In this document: piece after piece, positions 10,218 through 19,078 of the stretch
How positions within the stretch are numbered: the stretch's first letter is position 1
Layout of the letters: each line of letters opens with the position of its first letter
Assembly: GCA_016187945.1 (NCBI GenBank)
Contig: JACPIT010000010.1
Location: 62,001-126,000, forward strand
From: Opitutia bacterium
GTDB lineage: Bacteria; Verrucomicrobiota; Verrucomicrobiia; Opitutales; Opitutaceae
Reading direction: 5' to 3'
DNA: 64,000 bases
Made by a program: the position numbers and the translations under genes
The notes under the pieces: model-generated
What the model saw: only the letters and a program-made list of their open reading frames with translations
Database searches by the model: none
What the model was told of the DNA's origin: nothing

Positions 10218-10428
10218 GTAGGAGCGGTTTTACGCCGCGATTGCTGTGCGCGGTCGGCATCGCACAGGCAGGGCGGGACCGTTGGGCCCGCCGCGCAGGC
10301 GTTTCGGCGCGCCCAGCGGTCGCGTCCTACCTGCAGAAAGGAGCAACATTACTGGGCGATTGGGTATGCCCGCTGTGACCGGCTGCGCGCGCGGCTACAC
10401 GTTCGCATCGCGGCGTAAAGCCGCTCCT
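10218..10428. repeat. Inverted pair of GTAG-headed repeats
   Basis: A 24-nt unit at 10218-10241 recurs inverted at 10405-10428 with one mismatch; again GTAG outside left and CTAC outside right. Between them lies another imperfect GC hairpin (about 10270-10292). The whole gap 10137-10463 holds only such repeats and no gene. The layout resembles BIME clusters built from REP units. Confidence 0.7.
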
Positions 10429-10463
10429 ACAACTACCCGGCCACTGGCGCGCCACCGTCGGCC

Positions 10464-10778
10464 TTACGCCAAATGAAAAAGCGACTTCAGCTCGCGCGAC
10501 ACGGGGCTGTTGTCCGGATGGCTCGGCATGATGTCGCGCATGTGCGCCCACCACTGGCGGCATTCGGGCGTCTGCGCGATCGCGGCCCAGCGCGCCTCGT
10601 CTTCGATCTCGACGTAGCCGAAGAGCTGGCGCGTCTCCGCATCGAGGAAGATCGAGTAGTTGTGCACGCCGTGCGCCTTCAGCACCGCTTCGAGCTCCGG
10701 CCAGATCGGCTGGTGGCGGCGGGCGTATTCCGCCTCCGCGCCCGCGTGCACGCTCATCAAAAACGCTTTTCGGATCAT
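10464..10778 (-). CDS. rhaM: L-rhamnose mutarotase
   Basis: A 104-residue protein, exactly the usual family length when the ATG at 10778 is used ('[18 protein letters not shown]'). It shows the family's N-terminal His, the '[12 protein letters not shown]' segment and the 'NYSIFLD...LFGYVEI' strand pair of the dimeric ferredoxin-like fold. RhaM interconverts the alpha and beta anomers of L-rhamnose so that downstream enzymes receive the right form. It is the last gene of a minus-strand operon after a Na+/solute symporter and a Gfo/Idh/MocA oxidoreductase (13-bp gap). That ties the operon to rhamnose or rhamnosyl sugars, which suits the rhamnogalacturonan enzymes nearby. Confidence 0.93.
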   Translation of the reverse strand: MIRKAFLMSVHAGAEAEYARRHQPIWPELEAVLKAHGVHNYSIFLDAETRQLFGYVEIEDEARWAAIAQTPECRQWWAHMRDIMPSHPDNSPVSRELKSLFHLA

Positions 10779-10791
10779 GGCGCGGAGCGAA

Positions 10792-11952
10792 TCACGAACG
10801 CACCGCGACGGGCAACGCCCGATCGTGGAACGCACGCTGGAGAATTTCCTCGAGCCCCGGCGAACACAGCATCGGCTCGCCGCCGCCCTGGCGCGGGCGG
10901 CTCTCGACGCCGCCGGGCGCCGGGACGATCTCGCCGACCTCGTGCACGCTCGCGACGAGTTCCGTCTGACGCAGCGCGATCTCGGGCGTGCACACGAAGG
11001 CCGTCGGATCGCTCAGGCGGCGCATGACCGCCTTCATCATCTCCGTGCGCGTCACGCTCGTGTCGGGCAGGGCGATGCGCTCCGCCGCGCCGCTCGTCGG
11101 TGCGATCACACACTCGCGCTCGTGGCGCCAGACGATCTGACCGCACTCGCCCTCGATCACGATTTCCGGCTCGCGGTTCACGAGCGACGCGTGCGTGACG
11201 CCGAACCAGAGTTGCACGCCGTCGGTCGTGCCCGCGCGCACGACGCCGGTGTCGAAGCTCTCGATCGGATTCGTGCGCCAGAGCACCGCCTCGACGTTCT
11301 GCGCCTGCGCCGATGCGCCGAACTCGCGTCCGGCGAAAAACAGCCCGAGGTTCACGAAGTGCGCGAAGGCGTTGTTCAGCGGCGAATCGAGCACCAGCGC
11401 GCCGTCCGCGCGGAGGCGGCCTGCCCAGCCGTTGCGCGAAAAATAACTCGCCGGCCGCGGCCACAAGCCGAGCAACCGCACCGAGGTCACGCGCCCGATC
11501 GCGCCGTCGAGGATGCGGCGCTTCACCTGTTGCGCGGTGGAGGCGTAGATGTCCTGAAAACCCACCGCGACGAAGCGCCGCGCCGCCGCTGCGGCAACCT
11601 GCACCTCCTGCACTTCGGCCACGGAAGCCGCGAGCGGTTTCTCGACGAGCACGTTCATGCCCGCGCGCAGCGCCGCCAGCGTCATGCGCGTGTGCCAGGC
11701 GATGCCGGTCGGGATGAGGCAGAGGTCGATGCGGCCGGCCTCGACGCGCATCATCTCCTCGTAGTTCGAGTAGATCGTGCAGCCCGCGGCGCGGAGTTGC
11801 CGGAGGTTTTCCTGCTCCTCCTGCGGGTTGATGACGACCGCCGCCGCCAGCGCGAGGCCGTCGGGGGCTGCTTCGCGGGCGAGTCCGAGATGGATTCGTC
11901 CGTAACCGGAAATGCCGACAATCGCGGCGCGAAAACGAGTGGGAGCGCTCAT
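10792..11952 (-). CDS. Gfo/Idh/MocA family oxidoreductase
   Basis: A 386-residue NAD(P)-dependent sugar oxidoreductase. The Rossmann start '[13 protein letters not shown]' departs slightly from GxGxxG, having G-x-S-G-Y-G. The EKP motif ('[11 protein letters not shown]') that carries the catalytic Lys is present, followed by the alpha/beta C-terminal domain. Its ATG overlaps the stop of the upstream symporter gene by four bases, and rhaM follows 13 bp later, so a three-gene operon is nearly certain. In this setting it probably oxidises or isomerises an imported sugar or sugar acid; the exact substrate cannot be called. Confidence 0.88.
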   Translation of the reverse strand: MSAPTRFRAAIVGISGYGRIHLGLAREAAPDGLALAAAVVINPQEEQENLRQLRAAGCTIYSNYEEMMRVEAGRIDLCLIPTGIAWHTRMTLAALRAGMNVLVEKPLAASVAEVQEVQVAAAAARRFVAVGFQDIYASTAQQVKRRILDGAIGRVTSVRLLGLWPRPASYFSRNGWAGRLRADGALVLDSPLNNAFAHFVNLGLFFAGREFGASAQAQNVEAVLWRTNPIESFDTGVVRAGTTDGVQLWFGVTHASLVNREPEIVIEGECGQIVWRHERECVIAPTSGAAERIALPDTSVTRTEMMKAVMRRLSDPTAFVCTPEIALRQTELVASVHEVGEIVPAPGGVESRPRQGGGEPMLCSPGLEEILQRAFHDRALPVAVRS

Positions 11953-13970
11953 CGAGCGGTGGTGAGATTAAGCAGAAAGACGAACAGCCCGATGATGCCG
12001 CCCGAGATCGCGCAGCAGACGGCGAAGCCGACGGCGTCCACGCGCGTCCAGCGCGCGAATTCCCAGTCGGTGCGCGGAAAGAGCTTCGTGCCGTCGAAGC
12101 GCGCGGGCTCGCGGCGCGTTTTTTCCATCTCCTCGGCGTCCGCCTCGGGCGTCTCGGCCACGGGCGTCTTCATCTTGCCGTAGAAGAGATCCGTGCGCGC
12201 TTTCTCGGTGCGGGGCGTGAAGTAGCTGACGAGCATCAGCAGCGCGAACGGGAACAGCCCGTCGAAGAAGAACTGCGCCGTCTCGCGGCCGTTCGGCGTG
12301 AAGCGCGCGGTGTGCACGCCGACGCGGTCGAGCAGCCAGCACTCGAAATTGAAACGGCCGCGCCCTTCGAGCGCGCTGTCCTCGCGCGCGGGATCGACGC
12401 GCACGAGTTGCCGCCAGTAGACCGCCACCGGCCGGCCATCGGCGCCCGCACTGGCGATCGTGAGCGATTTCGCCTGGCGAATCGCCGGCACGTAGTCGCC
12501 GACCAGCGGCACGACGAGAATCGCGAGCACGCTCACGATCACCGAAACCCACACCGCCTGCGCCGTGAGTCGCCGCCAGAAGAAAATCATGAACACCGCC
12601 GCGCCGAACGGCACGTTCACCGTCAACACGAGGACGACGATCGCCTGGACGTTGTCCATGAGGATCGCCGACACCACGCCGAGCGCGAGCACGGCGATGA
12701 CGGCCATGCGCGCCGCCACGAGCGCCTGCTCCGCCGTCGCATCGGGACGGATATGCCGGTAGAAATTCCGCACCGTGAGCGACGAGATCGCGAGCGCCTT
12801 GGCGGCGAGCGTCGACATCGTGCCCGCGAGCACGCCGGCCAGCATCAAGCCGACGAGGCCGGGCCCGAGCAGTTGCTTCGACATCGTTCCCCACACCATG
12901 TCCGGATCGGACAACCCGCCCACGCCGAACAGCGCGATCGCGATCAGCCCCGTGAACGCCCACAGGATGATCATGAAACGCTTCAGATAATTGCCCGAGA
13001 CGCCGAAACGCGCGGCGAACTCGTTTTTCGCCGAGCCGAAGATCGTCATGTTGTGACTCAGCGCGTGGATCTGGACGATGCTCACGAGCAGCACCGCCGC
13101 GATGAACCACAGCGAGTTGCCCTCGCCCGCGAACAAGTCCGCCATTTGCACCGGCACCTTGCTCGCGAACGCGCTCCATCCCCCCGCCGCCGCGATGCCC
13201 GTCGGGATCAGAATCACCGAGAACACGATGATCAGCACGCTTTGCAGGCCCTCGTTCACCGCCGCCGCCGACATCCCGCCGAGCACGATGTAGAGGCCGA
13301 CGATCGCGGTGAACGCGATATAGAACGGCACCGGGCGGAGCAGCGTGATGAAATTGCGCAGCTCGCCGCGCGCATAGCGGTCCCGCAAGTCGGTGAGCTC
13401 GGCGCGCCGCTCCGGCGCGAGCTTGCCGGCAGCGTCGGCGCGCTCGAGCTGCTTGTATTTTCCGTAGTTTTCCACGGACGCGCGCTCGACGACCGTCATC
13501 TGCGCCTCGGCCTTCGTCACGAGCGACGAGGCGATCTTGTAGGCGACGAAATTCGCGAAACCCAAAAACACGCACGCGACCGCCACCTGGCTCAGCGTGT
13601 AGAGGCGGCTCAGGCCGCGGCTGCCGAAACGGTCCTCGAACAGATCGGCCGACGTCATCAACCGCACGCGCCGGAACCAGACGTTCATGAACCAGAAATA
13701 CGGATTCATGAACACCGTCTGGAACGAGAACCACACGCCCGCCACGCCGCGCTGGTAGACGAGGCTCGCGGTGCTGACCGCGCCTTGCGGCTCGGTCGCG
13801 TTGCCGAACGACAGGAAGAACTGGTAGAGTTTCCCGAGCTTGCGACCGGCGAGGAAGAAACCCTCCTCGCTCTTCGTGGCCTTCGAGGCGCGCTGACCGA
13901 TGTAGATGACCGCCGCGAAATACGCGACGACCACCGCAATATCCAACCAGTGCAGGCTGCCGAAAATCAT
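11949..13970 (-). CDS. Sodium:solute symporter (SSS family)
   Basis: A 673-residue integral membrane protein. The ATG at 13970 is chosen because 'MIFGSLHWLDIAVVVAYFAAVIYIG' is the usual first membrane segment; the frame stays open upstream but encodes Arg/Pro-rich shadow. About 13 hydrophobic segments are visible, with the early 'SFGNATEPQGAVSTASLVYQ' region. Unusual are a charged cytoplasmic insertion of about 60 residues around residues 185-250 ('KYKQLERADAAGKLAPERR') and a long soluble C-terminal part before the last helix. It drives sugar uptake with Na+. As first gene of the operon with an oxidoreductase and rhaM, rhamnose or a rhamnose-containing disaccharide is the likely cargo (inference). 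Confidence 0.9.
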   Translation of the reverse strand: MIFGSLHWLDIAVVVAYFAAVIYIGQRASKATKSEEGFFLAGRKLGKLYQFFLSFGNATEPQGAVSTASLVYQRGVAGVWFSFQTVFMNPYFWFMNVWFRRVRLMTSADLFEDRFGSRGLSRLYTLSQVAVACVFLGFANFVAYKIASSLVTKAEAQMTVVERASVENYGKYKQLERADAAGKLAPERRAELTDLRDRYARGELRNFITLLRPVPFYIAFTAIVGLYIVLGGMSAAAVNEGLQSVLIIVFSVILIPTGIAAAGGWSAFASKVPVQMADLFAGEGNSLWFIAAVLLVSIVQIHALSHNMTIFGSAKNEFAARFGVSGNYLKRFMIILWAFTGLIAIALFGVGGLSDPDMVWGTMSKQLLGPGLVGLMLAGVLAGTMSTLAAKALAISSLTVRNFYRHIRPDATAEQALVAARMAVIAVLALGVVSAILMDNVQAIVVLVLTVNVPFGAAVFMIFFWRRLTAQAVWVSVIVSVLAILVVPLVGDYVPAIRQAKSLTIASAGADGRPVAVYWRQLVRVDPAREDSALEGRGRFNFECWLLDRVGVHTARFTPNGRETAQFFFDGLFPFALLMLVSYFTPRTEKARTDLFYGKMKTPVAETPEADAEEMEKTRREPARFDGTKLFPRTDWEFARWTRVDAVGFAVCCAISGGIIGLFVFLLNLTTAR

Positions 13971-14447
13971 CAGAGGAAGGGGAAGACGTCGTCGCGCGAC
14001 CGGGACCAGGTCAACGAGTTGTTCAGTCGGGTTCGGGGCAACAGCGCGGTCACAAACTACGGGCACATCCCGCAGCGACCACGCCGCCGGAGCCTGACAG
14101 TCCGACCTCGCCCCGACCCGCGAGCGAAAAACCAAGCAAATGGAGGGCCCGCGTCCCCGCGGGCCGTGCAGCGTTGCCGCAGACCGCCACGATCGCGAAC
14201 CCGCAGCTACTCGCGCCACGACTCCGCTCGACGCTCATCGCGGCCCGCAAAGGTCGCGGGCCCTTCTGCTTCTCTCGCGCGTGCGGCAGCGTCCGCCGCT
14301 TCCCGGTCCCTCCGTCCGCCCCGGCTCGCCTCGCCCGTCTAACTGTCAGTCGCGCGCGCGCCTCCTTTTCGCCACCGACCGCGTCACGCTTCCTCCGCCT
14401 TGCGACCTGCCTCGCCTTCGCCGAATCTCCCCACCCTCTCCGCTCCC
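13971..14447. promoter_or_regulatory. Divergent control region with GC palindromes
   Basis: This 477-bp gap lies between the minus-strand symporter operon and a plus-strand oxidoreductase. A perfect hairpin with arms GGCCCGCG/CGCGGGCC and a 4-nt loop lies near 14146-14165, and part of it recurs inverted near 14255-14275. These look like dispersed repeats rather than operators. No sigma-70 boxes are clear. Confidence 0.4.
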
Positions 14448-15794
14448 ATGTCCACTCAACGCATCGCGCTCGTCGGCACCGGCGGCCGCGCCCTGTCCTT
14501 TGTCGAACCGATCTTCGCGAAATACGCCGCGCACAACCAGCTCGTCGCCTTCCTCGATCCGAGTCCCACGCGCATGGCTTACTACAACGAGCTCATCGCC
14601 ACGCGCTGGCACGCCGCGCCGGTGCCGACGTTCGCCCCCGCGCAATTCGACGAGATGCTCCGCGCCACGCGCCCGCAGACCGTGATCGTCTGCTCCGTCG
14701 ACGCCACGCACCACGACTACATCGTCCGCGCGCTGCGCGCCGGCTGCGACGTCATCACCGAGAAACCGATGACGATCGACGCCGAAAAATGCGCCGCGAT
14801 CCTCGCCGCGCAACGCGAGTCCGGCCGCCGCGTGCGCGTCGCCTTCAACTACCGCTGGGGCCCGTTCCGCACGAAAGTCCGCGAACTCCTCGCCGCCGGC
14901 ACCATCGGCCGCGTGCAATCGGTGAACCTCGAGTATCTCCTCGATACCTCGCACGGCGCCGACTACTTCCGCCGCTGGCATTCGCACCTGGCGCAGTCCG
15001 GCGGCCTGCTCGTGCACAAGTCCACACATCACTTCGACCTCGTGAACTGGTGGCTTGACGCGATCCCCGCCCAAGTCTTCGCCCACGGCTCCCTCGTTTA
15101 CTACGGGAAGGAAAACGCCCTCGCGCGCGGCGACGAGCGCTGGACGCGCTACCCGCGCTACACCGGCGCCGAGACCGGCGACGACCCGTTCAAACTCGAC
15201 CTGCGCGAGAGCGAGAGTTTCCGCCGCCTCTACTTCGACGCCGAAAAAGACACCGGCTACCAGCGCGACCAAAACGTGTTTCGCGACGGCATCGACATCT
15301 ACGACCAGATGTCCGCGCTCGTCCGCTACCGCACCGGCCAGGTGCTGAACTACTCGCTCATCGCCTACAGCCCGCGCGAAGGCATGCGCGTCACCTTCAA
15401 CGGCGACCGCGGCCGCCTCGAGTATCACGAGTTCATCGGCTCGCACATGAACCGCGCCGTCGTCAGCTCCGAGTTCAAACTCGAGCAACACGGCAGCGCC
15501 GAAGCCGAAGGCGAGTGGATCCGCGTCTTCCCGCATTTCCAGCCGAGCTACGTCGTGGCGATGCCCGCCGCCACCGGCCCGCACGGCGGCGCCGACGAAG
15601 TGATGGTCGAACAACTTTTCTCCTCCGCCCCGCCCACCGACCCGTGGCAACGCAGCGCCGGCCACGAGCAAGGCGCCGCCTCCATCCTCGTCGGCATCGC
15701 CGCCAACCGCTCGATCCAAACCGGCTCCCCCGTCACGATCGCCGACCTCGTGCCGCTCCACCTCGGCGCACAACACCTCAGCGAACTGGTCTGA
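14448..15794 (+). CDS. Gfo/Idh/MocA family oxidoreductase
   Basis: A 448-residue protein. The ATG at 14448 places the Rossmann strand 'MSTQRIALVGTGGRA' at the start; the open frame upstream is Pro/Arg shadow. The EKP motif ('DVITEKPMTID') is present and 'HLAQSGGLLVHKSTHHFDLVNWW' matches the active-site His region of sugar oxidoreductases. At 448 residues it is longer than the usual 350-400, with an insertion around 'RWTRYPRYTGAETGDDPF'. No signal peptide, so cytoplasmic. It heads a plus-strand pair with a CE12 esterase 308 bp downstream, which suggests a role with pectin-derived sugars; substrate unknown. Confidence 0.88.
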   Translation: MSTQRIALVGTGGRALSFVEPIFAKYAAHNQLVAFLDPSPTRMAYYNELIATRWHAAPVPTFAPAQFDEMLRATRPQTVIVCSVDATHHDYIVRALRAGCDVITEKPMTIDAEKCAAILAAQRESGRRVRVAFNYRWGPFRTKVRELLAAGTIGRVQSVNLEYLLDTSHGADYFRRWHSHLAQSGGLLVHKSTHHFDLVNWWLDAIPAQVFAHGSLVYYGKENALARGDERWTRYPRYTGAETGDDPFKLDLRESESFRRLYFDAEKDTGYQRDQNVFRDGIDIYDQMSALVRYRTGQVLNYSLIAYSPREGMRVTFNGDRGRLEYHEFIGSHMNRAVVSSEFKLEQHGSAEAEGEWIRVFPHFQPSYVVAMPAATGPHGGADEVMVEQLFSSAPPTDPWQRSAGHEQGAASILVGIAANRSIQTGSPVTIADLVPLHLGAQHLSELV

Positions 15795-16102
15795 CCACGC
15801 CCCCGATCGTCGTAGCAGCCGAGGTGACGAGGCTGCCATCCAAGCACCTTCCCCGATTCAAGAACCACAGAATACTCAGAACACACAGAAAACAGACCGC
15901 AGGCCCCCGCTATCCGCCAAACACCCCGCGACGCGTGAAGAATTTTCGCCACGAAGAAACATCAGATTTCACAAAAGAACCCTGTCTCTTTTCGCGCATT
16001 GTCGCGCCTCTTCGTGGCCAATCGCTCAGGGAATCGACTCCGGCCGCGTGATCTTTTTCTGTGTATTCCGTGTTTTCTGTGGTGATTAAACCGCCCTTCC
16101 CC
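15795..16102. repeat. Intergenic repeat cluster
   Basis: The gap holds no gene. At 15811-15835 is a GTAG-containing unit identical over 25 nt to one at 26973-26997. From about 15862 to 16088 lie two nested inverted sets: a CACAGAA-type periodic repeat (near 15863-15895 and, inverted, 16060-16085) and a CACGAAGA-type repeat (near 15948-15957 and, inverted, 16008-16017). Both families recur elsewhere in the window. Confidence 0.7.
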
Positions 16103-17344
16103 ATGCCCCGCCTCGCGACCGCACTCCTCTCCGCGCTTGTCCTCACTAGCTCCCTCGCCGCGGCGCCGGCCGCGCCGCGCGAATTCGACCTCACGCAACC
16201 CGCGGCACTCGCCGCCTTCACCCCCGCCAACGGCGCCGGCTTCGACCTCGGCACGCGCCCGCACGACAACGCGCCGTTCTACTTCTCCGTCGCTGTGCCC
16301 GAGGGCAACTACCGCGTCACCGTCGTGCTCGGCGACGCCGCCGCACCGTCCGCGACGCTCGTCCGCGCCGAATCGCGCCGGCTGATGCTCGAGACCGTGC
16401 GCACCGCCGCCGGCGAGTTCGCGACGCGCACCTTCATCGTCAACGTTCGGGACACCGCGCTTCCGCCGCCGCCCGCCAACGCCCCCGGCGCCAGCGCCGT
16501 CGCGCTCAAGCCGCGCGAGCGCGACTCGTTCACGTGGGATGAAAAACTCACGCTCGAGTTCAACGGCCCCGCGCCACGCGTGCGCTCGATCCGCATCGAG
16601 CCCGTCGACGTGCCGACCGTATTTCTCCTCGGCGACTCCACCGTCACCGACCAGCGCGCCGACCCCGCCGCGAGTTGGGGCCAGATGTTGCCGCGCTTTT
16701 TCCGCGCCGACATCGCCGTCGCGAACCACGCCGAGTCCGGCGAGACGATGAAATCCTTCCTCGCCGAGCACCGCCTCGCCAAGGTGCTCAGCCTCGCCCG
16801 CCCAGGCGACTGGGTGCTGATTCAGTTCGGCCACAACGACCAGAAATCCAACTGGCCGCAAACCTACGCCGAGGCGCACACCACGTTCCGCGCCTACCTG
16901 AAAGCCTTCGTCGCCGAAGCAAAACTCCGCGGCGTGGAACCGATCCTCGTCACCTCGCCCGAGCGCCGCACCTTCGCGTCCGACGGAAAAATCCGCAGCA
17001 CCCACGGCGACTATCCCGCCGTCGTGCAGCAAGTCGCCACCGAGGAAAACATCCCCTGCCTCGATCTCCGCGCCGCCAGCGTCGCCTTCTACGAAGCACT
17101 TGGCCCGCAGCGTGCTCCCCTCGCCTTCAACGACGGCGGAAAAGACGCCACGCACCACAACTCCTACGGCGCCTACGTCCTCGCCGCGTGCATCGCCGAC
17201 GCGATCAAGCGCGACGCCCCCGCCCTCGCCGCCCACCTCGCCGAAGACTTCGCGGGCCTCGATCCGCACCACCCACCCGCAATCGACTCCCTCGCCTTTC
17301 CCGCGAGCCCCACGCGCACCGACGAAACGATCGCGGGCAACTAG
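16103..17344 (+). CDS. Rhamnogalacturonan acetylesterase-like SGNH hydrolase (CE12)
   Basis: A 413-residue exported esterase that should remove acetyl groups from galacturonic acid in rhamnogalacturonan-I. The ATG at 16103 starts a signal peptide ('MPRLATALLSALVLTSSLAAA'). An N-terminal beta-sandwich (about 25-170) precedes the SGNH domain. The domain shows block I 'LLGDSTVTDQ' with the Ser nucleophile at 179, 'QFGHNDQKS' with the block III Asn, and the D-x-x-H pair D348/H351 in 'DATHHNSYGA'. Its genomic neighbours are an oxidoreductase upstream and a repeat-rich region downstream. Fold and catalytic residues are clear; acetyl-xylan cannot be excluded as substrate. Confidence 0.9.
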   Translation: MPRLATALLSALVLTSSLAAAPAAPREFDLTQPAALAAFTPANGAGFDLGTRPHDNAPFYFSVAVPEGNYRVTVVLGDAAAPSATLVRAESRRLMLETVRTAAGEFATRTFIVNVRDTALPPPPANAPGASAVALKPRERDSFTWDEKLTLEFNGPAPRVRSIRIEPVDVPTVFLLGDSTVTDQRADPAASWGQMLPRFFRADIAVANHAESGETMKSFLAEHRLAKVLSLARPGDWVLIQFGHNDQKSNWPQTYAEAHTTFRAYLKAFVAEAKLRGVEPILVTSPERRTFASDGKIRSTHGDYPAVVQQVATEENIPCLDLRAASVAFYEALGPQRAPLAFNDGGKDATHHNSYGAYVLAACIADAIKRDAPALAAHLAEDFAGLDPHHPPAIDSLAFPASPTRTDETIAGN

Positions 17345-17427
17345 CGCGGTTTAAGGGAACTGTATTTCCCGTTACAAGTTCTCCGAACGTCCCCGACCCG
17401 CCGTCCTCAATCTTCCATCATCCGTCC

Positions 17428-17520
17428 ATCGCGTCGGCGGGGCCGTTTACGCGACGATCCAGCGGCGAGCGCACGCCCAGCCCCGGCTTCCGCGTAAACA
17501 GGCTGCGGCCTGACGCGGCA
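17428..17520. repeat. Inverted repeat pair downstream of CE12 gene
   Basis: A unit at about 17428-17454 (core GCCGTTTACGCG) recurs inverted at about 17490-17518 with several mismatches. The same unit appears twice in tandem at 17708-17767. The two sets bracket a GIY-YIG gene remnant. Confidence 0.6.
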
Positions 17521-17664
17521 TCAGCCAATCTCACGTTTGCTGCGCTTTGGGTGCTTCGCGAAATTACCCGCTTGGTGCTGTGCGAGTCGTCGCCGCAGAT
17601 CCGAACTGTAGCCAATGTAGAGACCATCGTCGGTCTGCGACTGAAGCACGTAAACGTAATACAT
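17521..17664 (-). pseudogene. Truncated GIY-YIG nuclease (UPF0213/YhbQ-like)
   Basis: A 47-codon frame beginning 'MYYVYVLQSQTDDGLYIGYS' and continuing 'SDLRRRLAQHQAGN', which is the textbook start of small GIY-YIG proteins: the two Tyr/Gly strands and the Arg of the first helix. Family members run to about 85-95 residues; here the frame departs after residue 36 and stops, so the conserved Glu and the second half are missing. It is probably dead. It sits between copies of a 27-30-nt repeat and directly after the broken integrase frame on the same strand, as if the repeat-flanked piece had been inserted into it. Confidence 0.7.
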
Positions 17665-17673
17665 ATTTTTCGT

Positions 17674-18264
17674 TCAGCACGTTCTCGCGGCGGCGCAGCC
17701 ATTTCTCATCGCGTCGGCGCAGCCGTTTACGCGATCTATCGCGTCGGCGCAGCCGTTTACGCGATCGCCTTTGCCGCCTTTCACGCGCACCTGCCGCCGC
17801 TCCAGGTCGAGGTGATGCACCCGCAGCCTGAGCAGCTCCATCAACCGCAGCCCCGCCCCATACGCCAACTCCGTCATCAAGCGCGGCGTCCCCTCCAACT
17901 GCGCAAACAACGCCCGACACTCCCCCGCGGTCAACACCATCGGCAGCCGCCGCTTCGGGAAAGCCCGCGTGAACTTCATCTCACCCAAATCGCGCGAGAG
18001 CACTTCCTGCATGAGAAATACCAGCGCATTCAACGCCTGCTTCTGCGCCGACGGGCTCGCCCGCCCATTTACCGCCAACGCCGAGAGAAACGCCGCGACA
18101 TCCGTCCCATCGGCCGCATAGGGGCTCCGCGGAGCAATAAACCGCGCAAAGCGCACGGCCCACTCGCGGTAAGTCTGCTCCGTGCGCCACAGCATCCCGC
18201 GCTCGCGCAACACTCGCACGAGTTGCCGCTCCCACGGTTCCTCCCCGAGGTCCTCCGCCGCCAA
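17674..18264 (-). pseudogene. Truncated integron-type tyrosine recombinase
   Basis: An N-terminal fragment of an integron integrase (IntI-like). The SAM-like core-binding domain is clear ('RGMLWRTEQTYREWAVRF', 'ALNALVFLMQEVL'), followed by the start of the catalytic domain with the box I Arg ('AYGAGLRLMELLRLRV') and 'VKGGKGDR'. The frame then runs into two copies of a 10-residue unit (RVNGCADAID) made by a 30-bp DNA repeat, and stops. The remaining catalytic Lys, His/Arg and Tyr are absent, so only about 60% of a typical 320-residue protein remains. No ATG or GTG is in frame; TTG at 18264 is a possible start, and the open frame extends to 18441. No attC-like sites or cassette array are seen nearby. 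Confidence 0.75.
17708..17767. repeat. Two tandem 30-bp repeats inside integrase frame
   Basis: Copies at 17708-17737 and 17738-17767 are almost identical, with core GTCGGCGCAGCCGTTTACG; a partial third copy lies at about 17690-17706. Because 30 is a multiple of three they add a 10-residue repeat to the integrase frame. Confidence 0.8.
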
Positions 18265-18436
18265 CCGCGGCGGCGCCGCACGCCCGCGACTCGCAACCGG
18301 CGCGCCGCTCCCGCCCCCCGGGATCGCAGACGGCTCCGTCGCTGCTGGCCGCTCGCGGTGGTCGCCGCCGTCCCCAGCGCAAATGCCCGCGCGCCGCGCT
18401 CGACGCTGTTCCTCGACACGGACTTCACGGCTAGCT

Positions 18437-19078
18437 TCGGATTACCCGGATCCGTTTTATCCGTCCCGATCCGTCTGATCTGTGGCCAAGTCTACGTCCG
18501 CCCGCGACAACGCGCCCACTCGCCGCTCGACCCCAGCTTTCAACACAGAGGACGCAGAGCACACAGAGACAGACCGCGCGGCGCGTCCCCCCGCGTCCTC
18601 TGCGTCCTCCGCGTTAAATTAATCTGCCAGCAATACGGCGTCGGACCCACGCCGCGCTCGGCGCTGTTTCTCGATCACGGATTTCACCGATCGCATGGAT
18701 CACGCCATCGGGTTCATCCTAAATTCCGCAGAAGATTAACCACTGATGCACACTGATGAATGAGAAGGCCGAAAAACGCGGCGTGAGGTAGCTCACCTGA
18801 CAGGTGGACGATCGCGGCGATGCAAGTCTGCTTCGATGAGTGCGCATCAGTGAAAATCAGTGGTTCAACTGCGCTTTCTAGGTTCATCCGTGTTATCCGC
18901 GTAATCCGTGGTCAAAAAACGCTGTTCGCTCGCGGTGCGTGCAGCACCGCGGCTCGGGAAAAACCGAACAGGGTCACGGGTTGACCCTCGACCGCAGCGG
19001 TGCGACGCCGAGGTCGCTCTCGCCCCACAGAGGGGAAAAGCGCGACGCCAGCGCGACTCCGATTCGAGCTGCGGCGAG
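18437..19078. repeat. Periodic intergenic repeats, no gene
   Basis: This stretch carries several families of imperfect 8-10-nt periodic repeats in both orientations. ATCCG(T/C) units lie near 18437-18485 and 18883-18910. CACAGAGGACGCAGAG lies near 18544-18570, with its inverse near 18595-18615. CACTGATG units lie near 18742-18765, with their inverse CATCAGTG near 18850-18867. From 18913 to 19078 I see only unremarkable GC-rich sequence downstream of the GH112 gene. No open frame looks coding. Confidence 0.7.

Noticed and set aside
12312-14342. Long plus frame opposite the symporter
   Set aside because: His/Arg-rich antisense shadow of a clear membrane protein.
17674-17767. Tandem 30-bp repeats as a CRISPR array
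   Set aside because: Copies abut with no unique spacers and there are no cas genes.
17564-17920. 118-codon minus frame over the integrase end
   Set aside because: Ala/Arg-rich shadow in another frame; the GIY-YIG and integrase fragments explain the DNA better.
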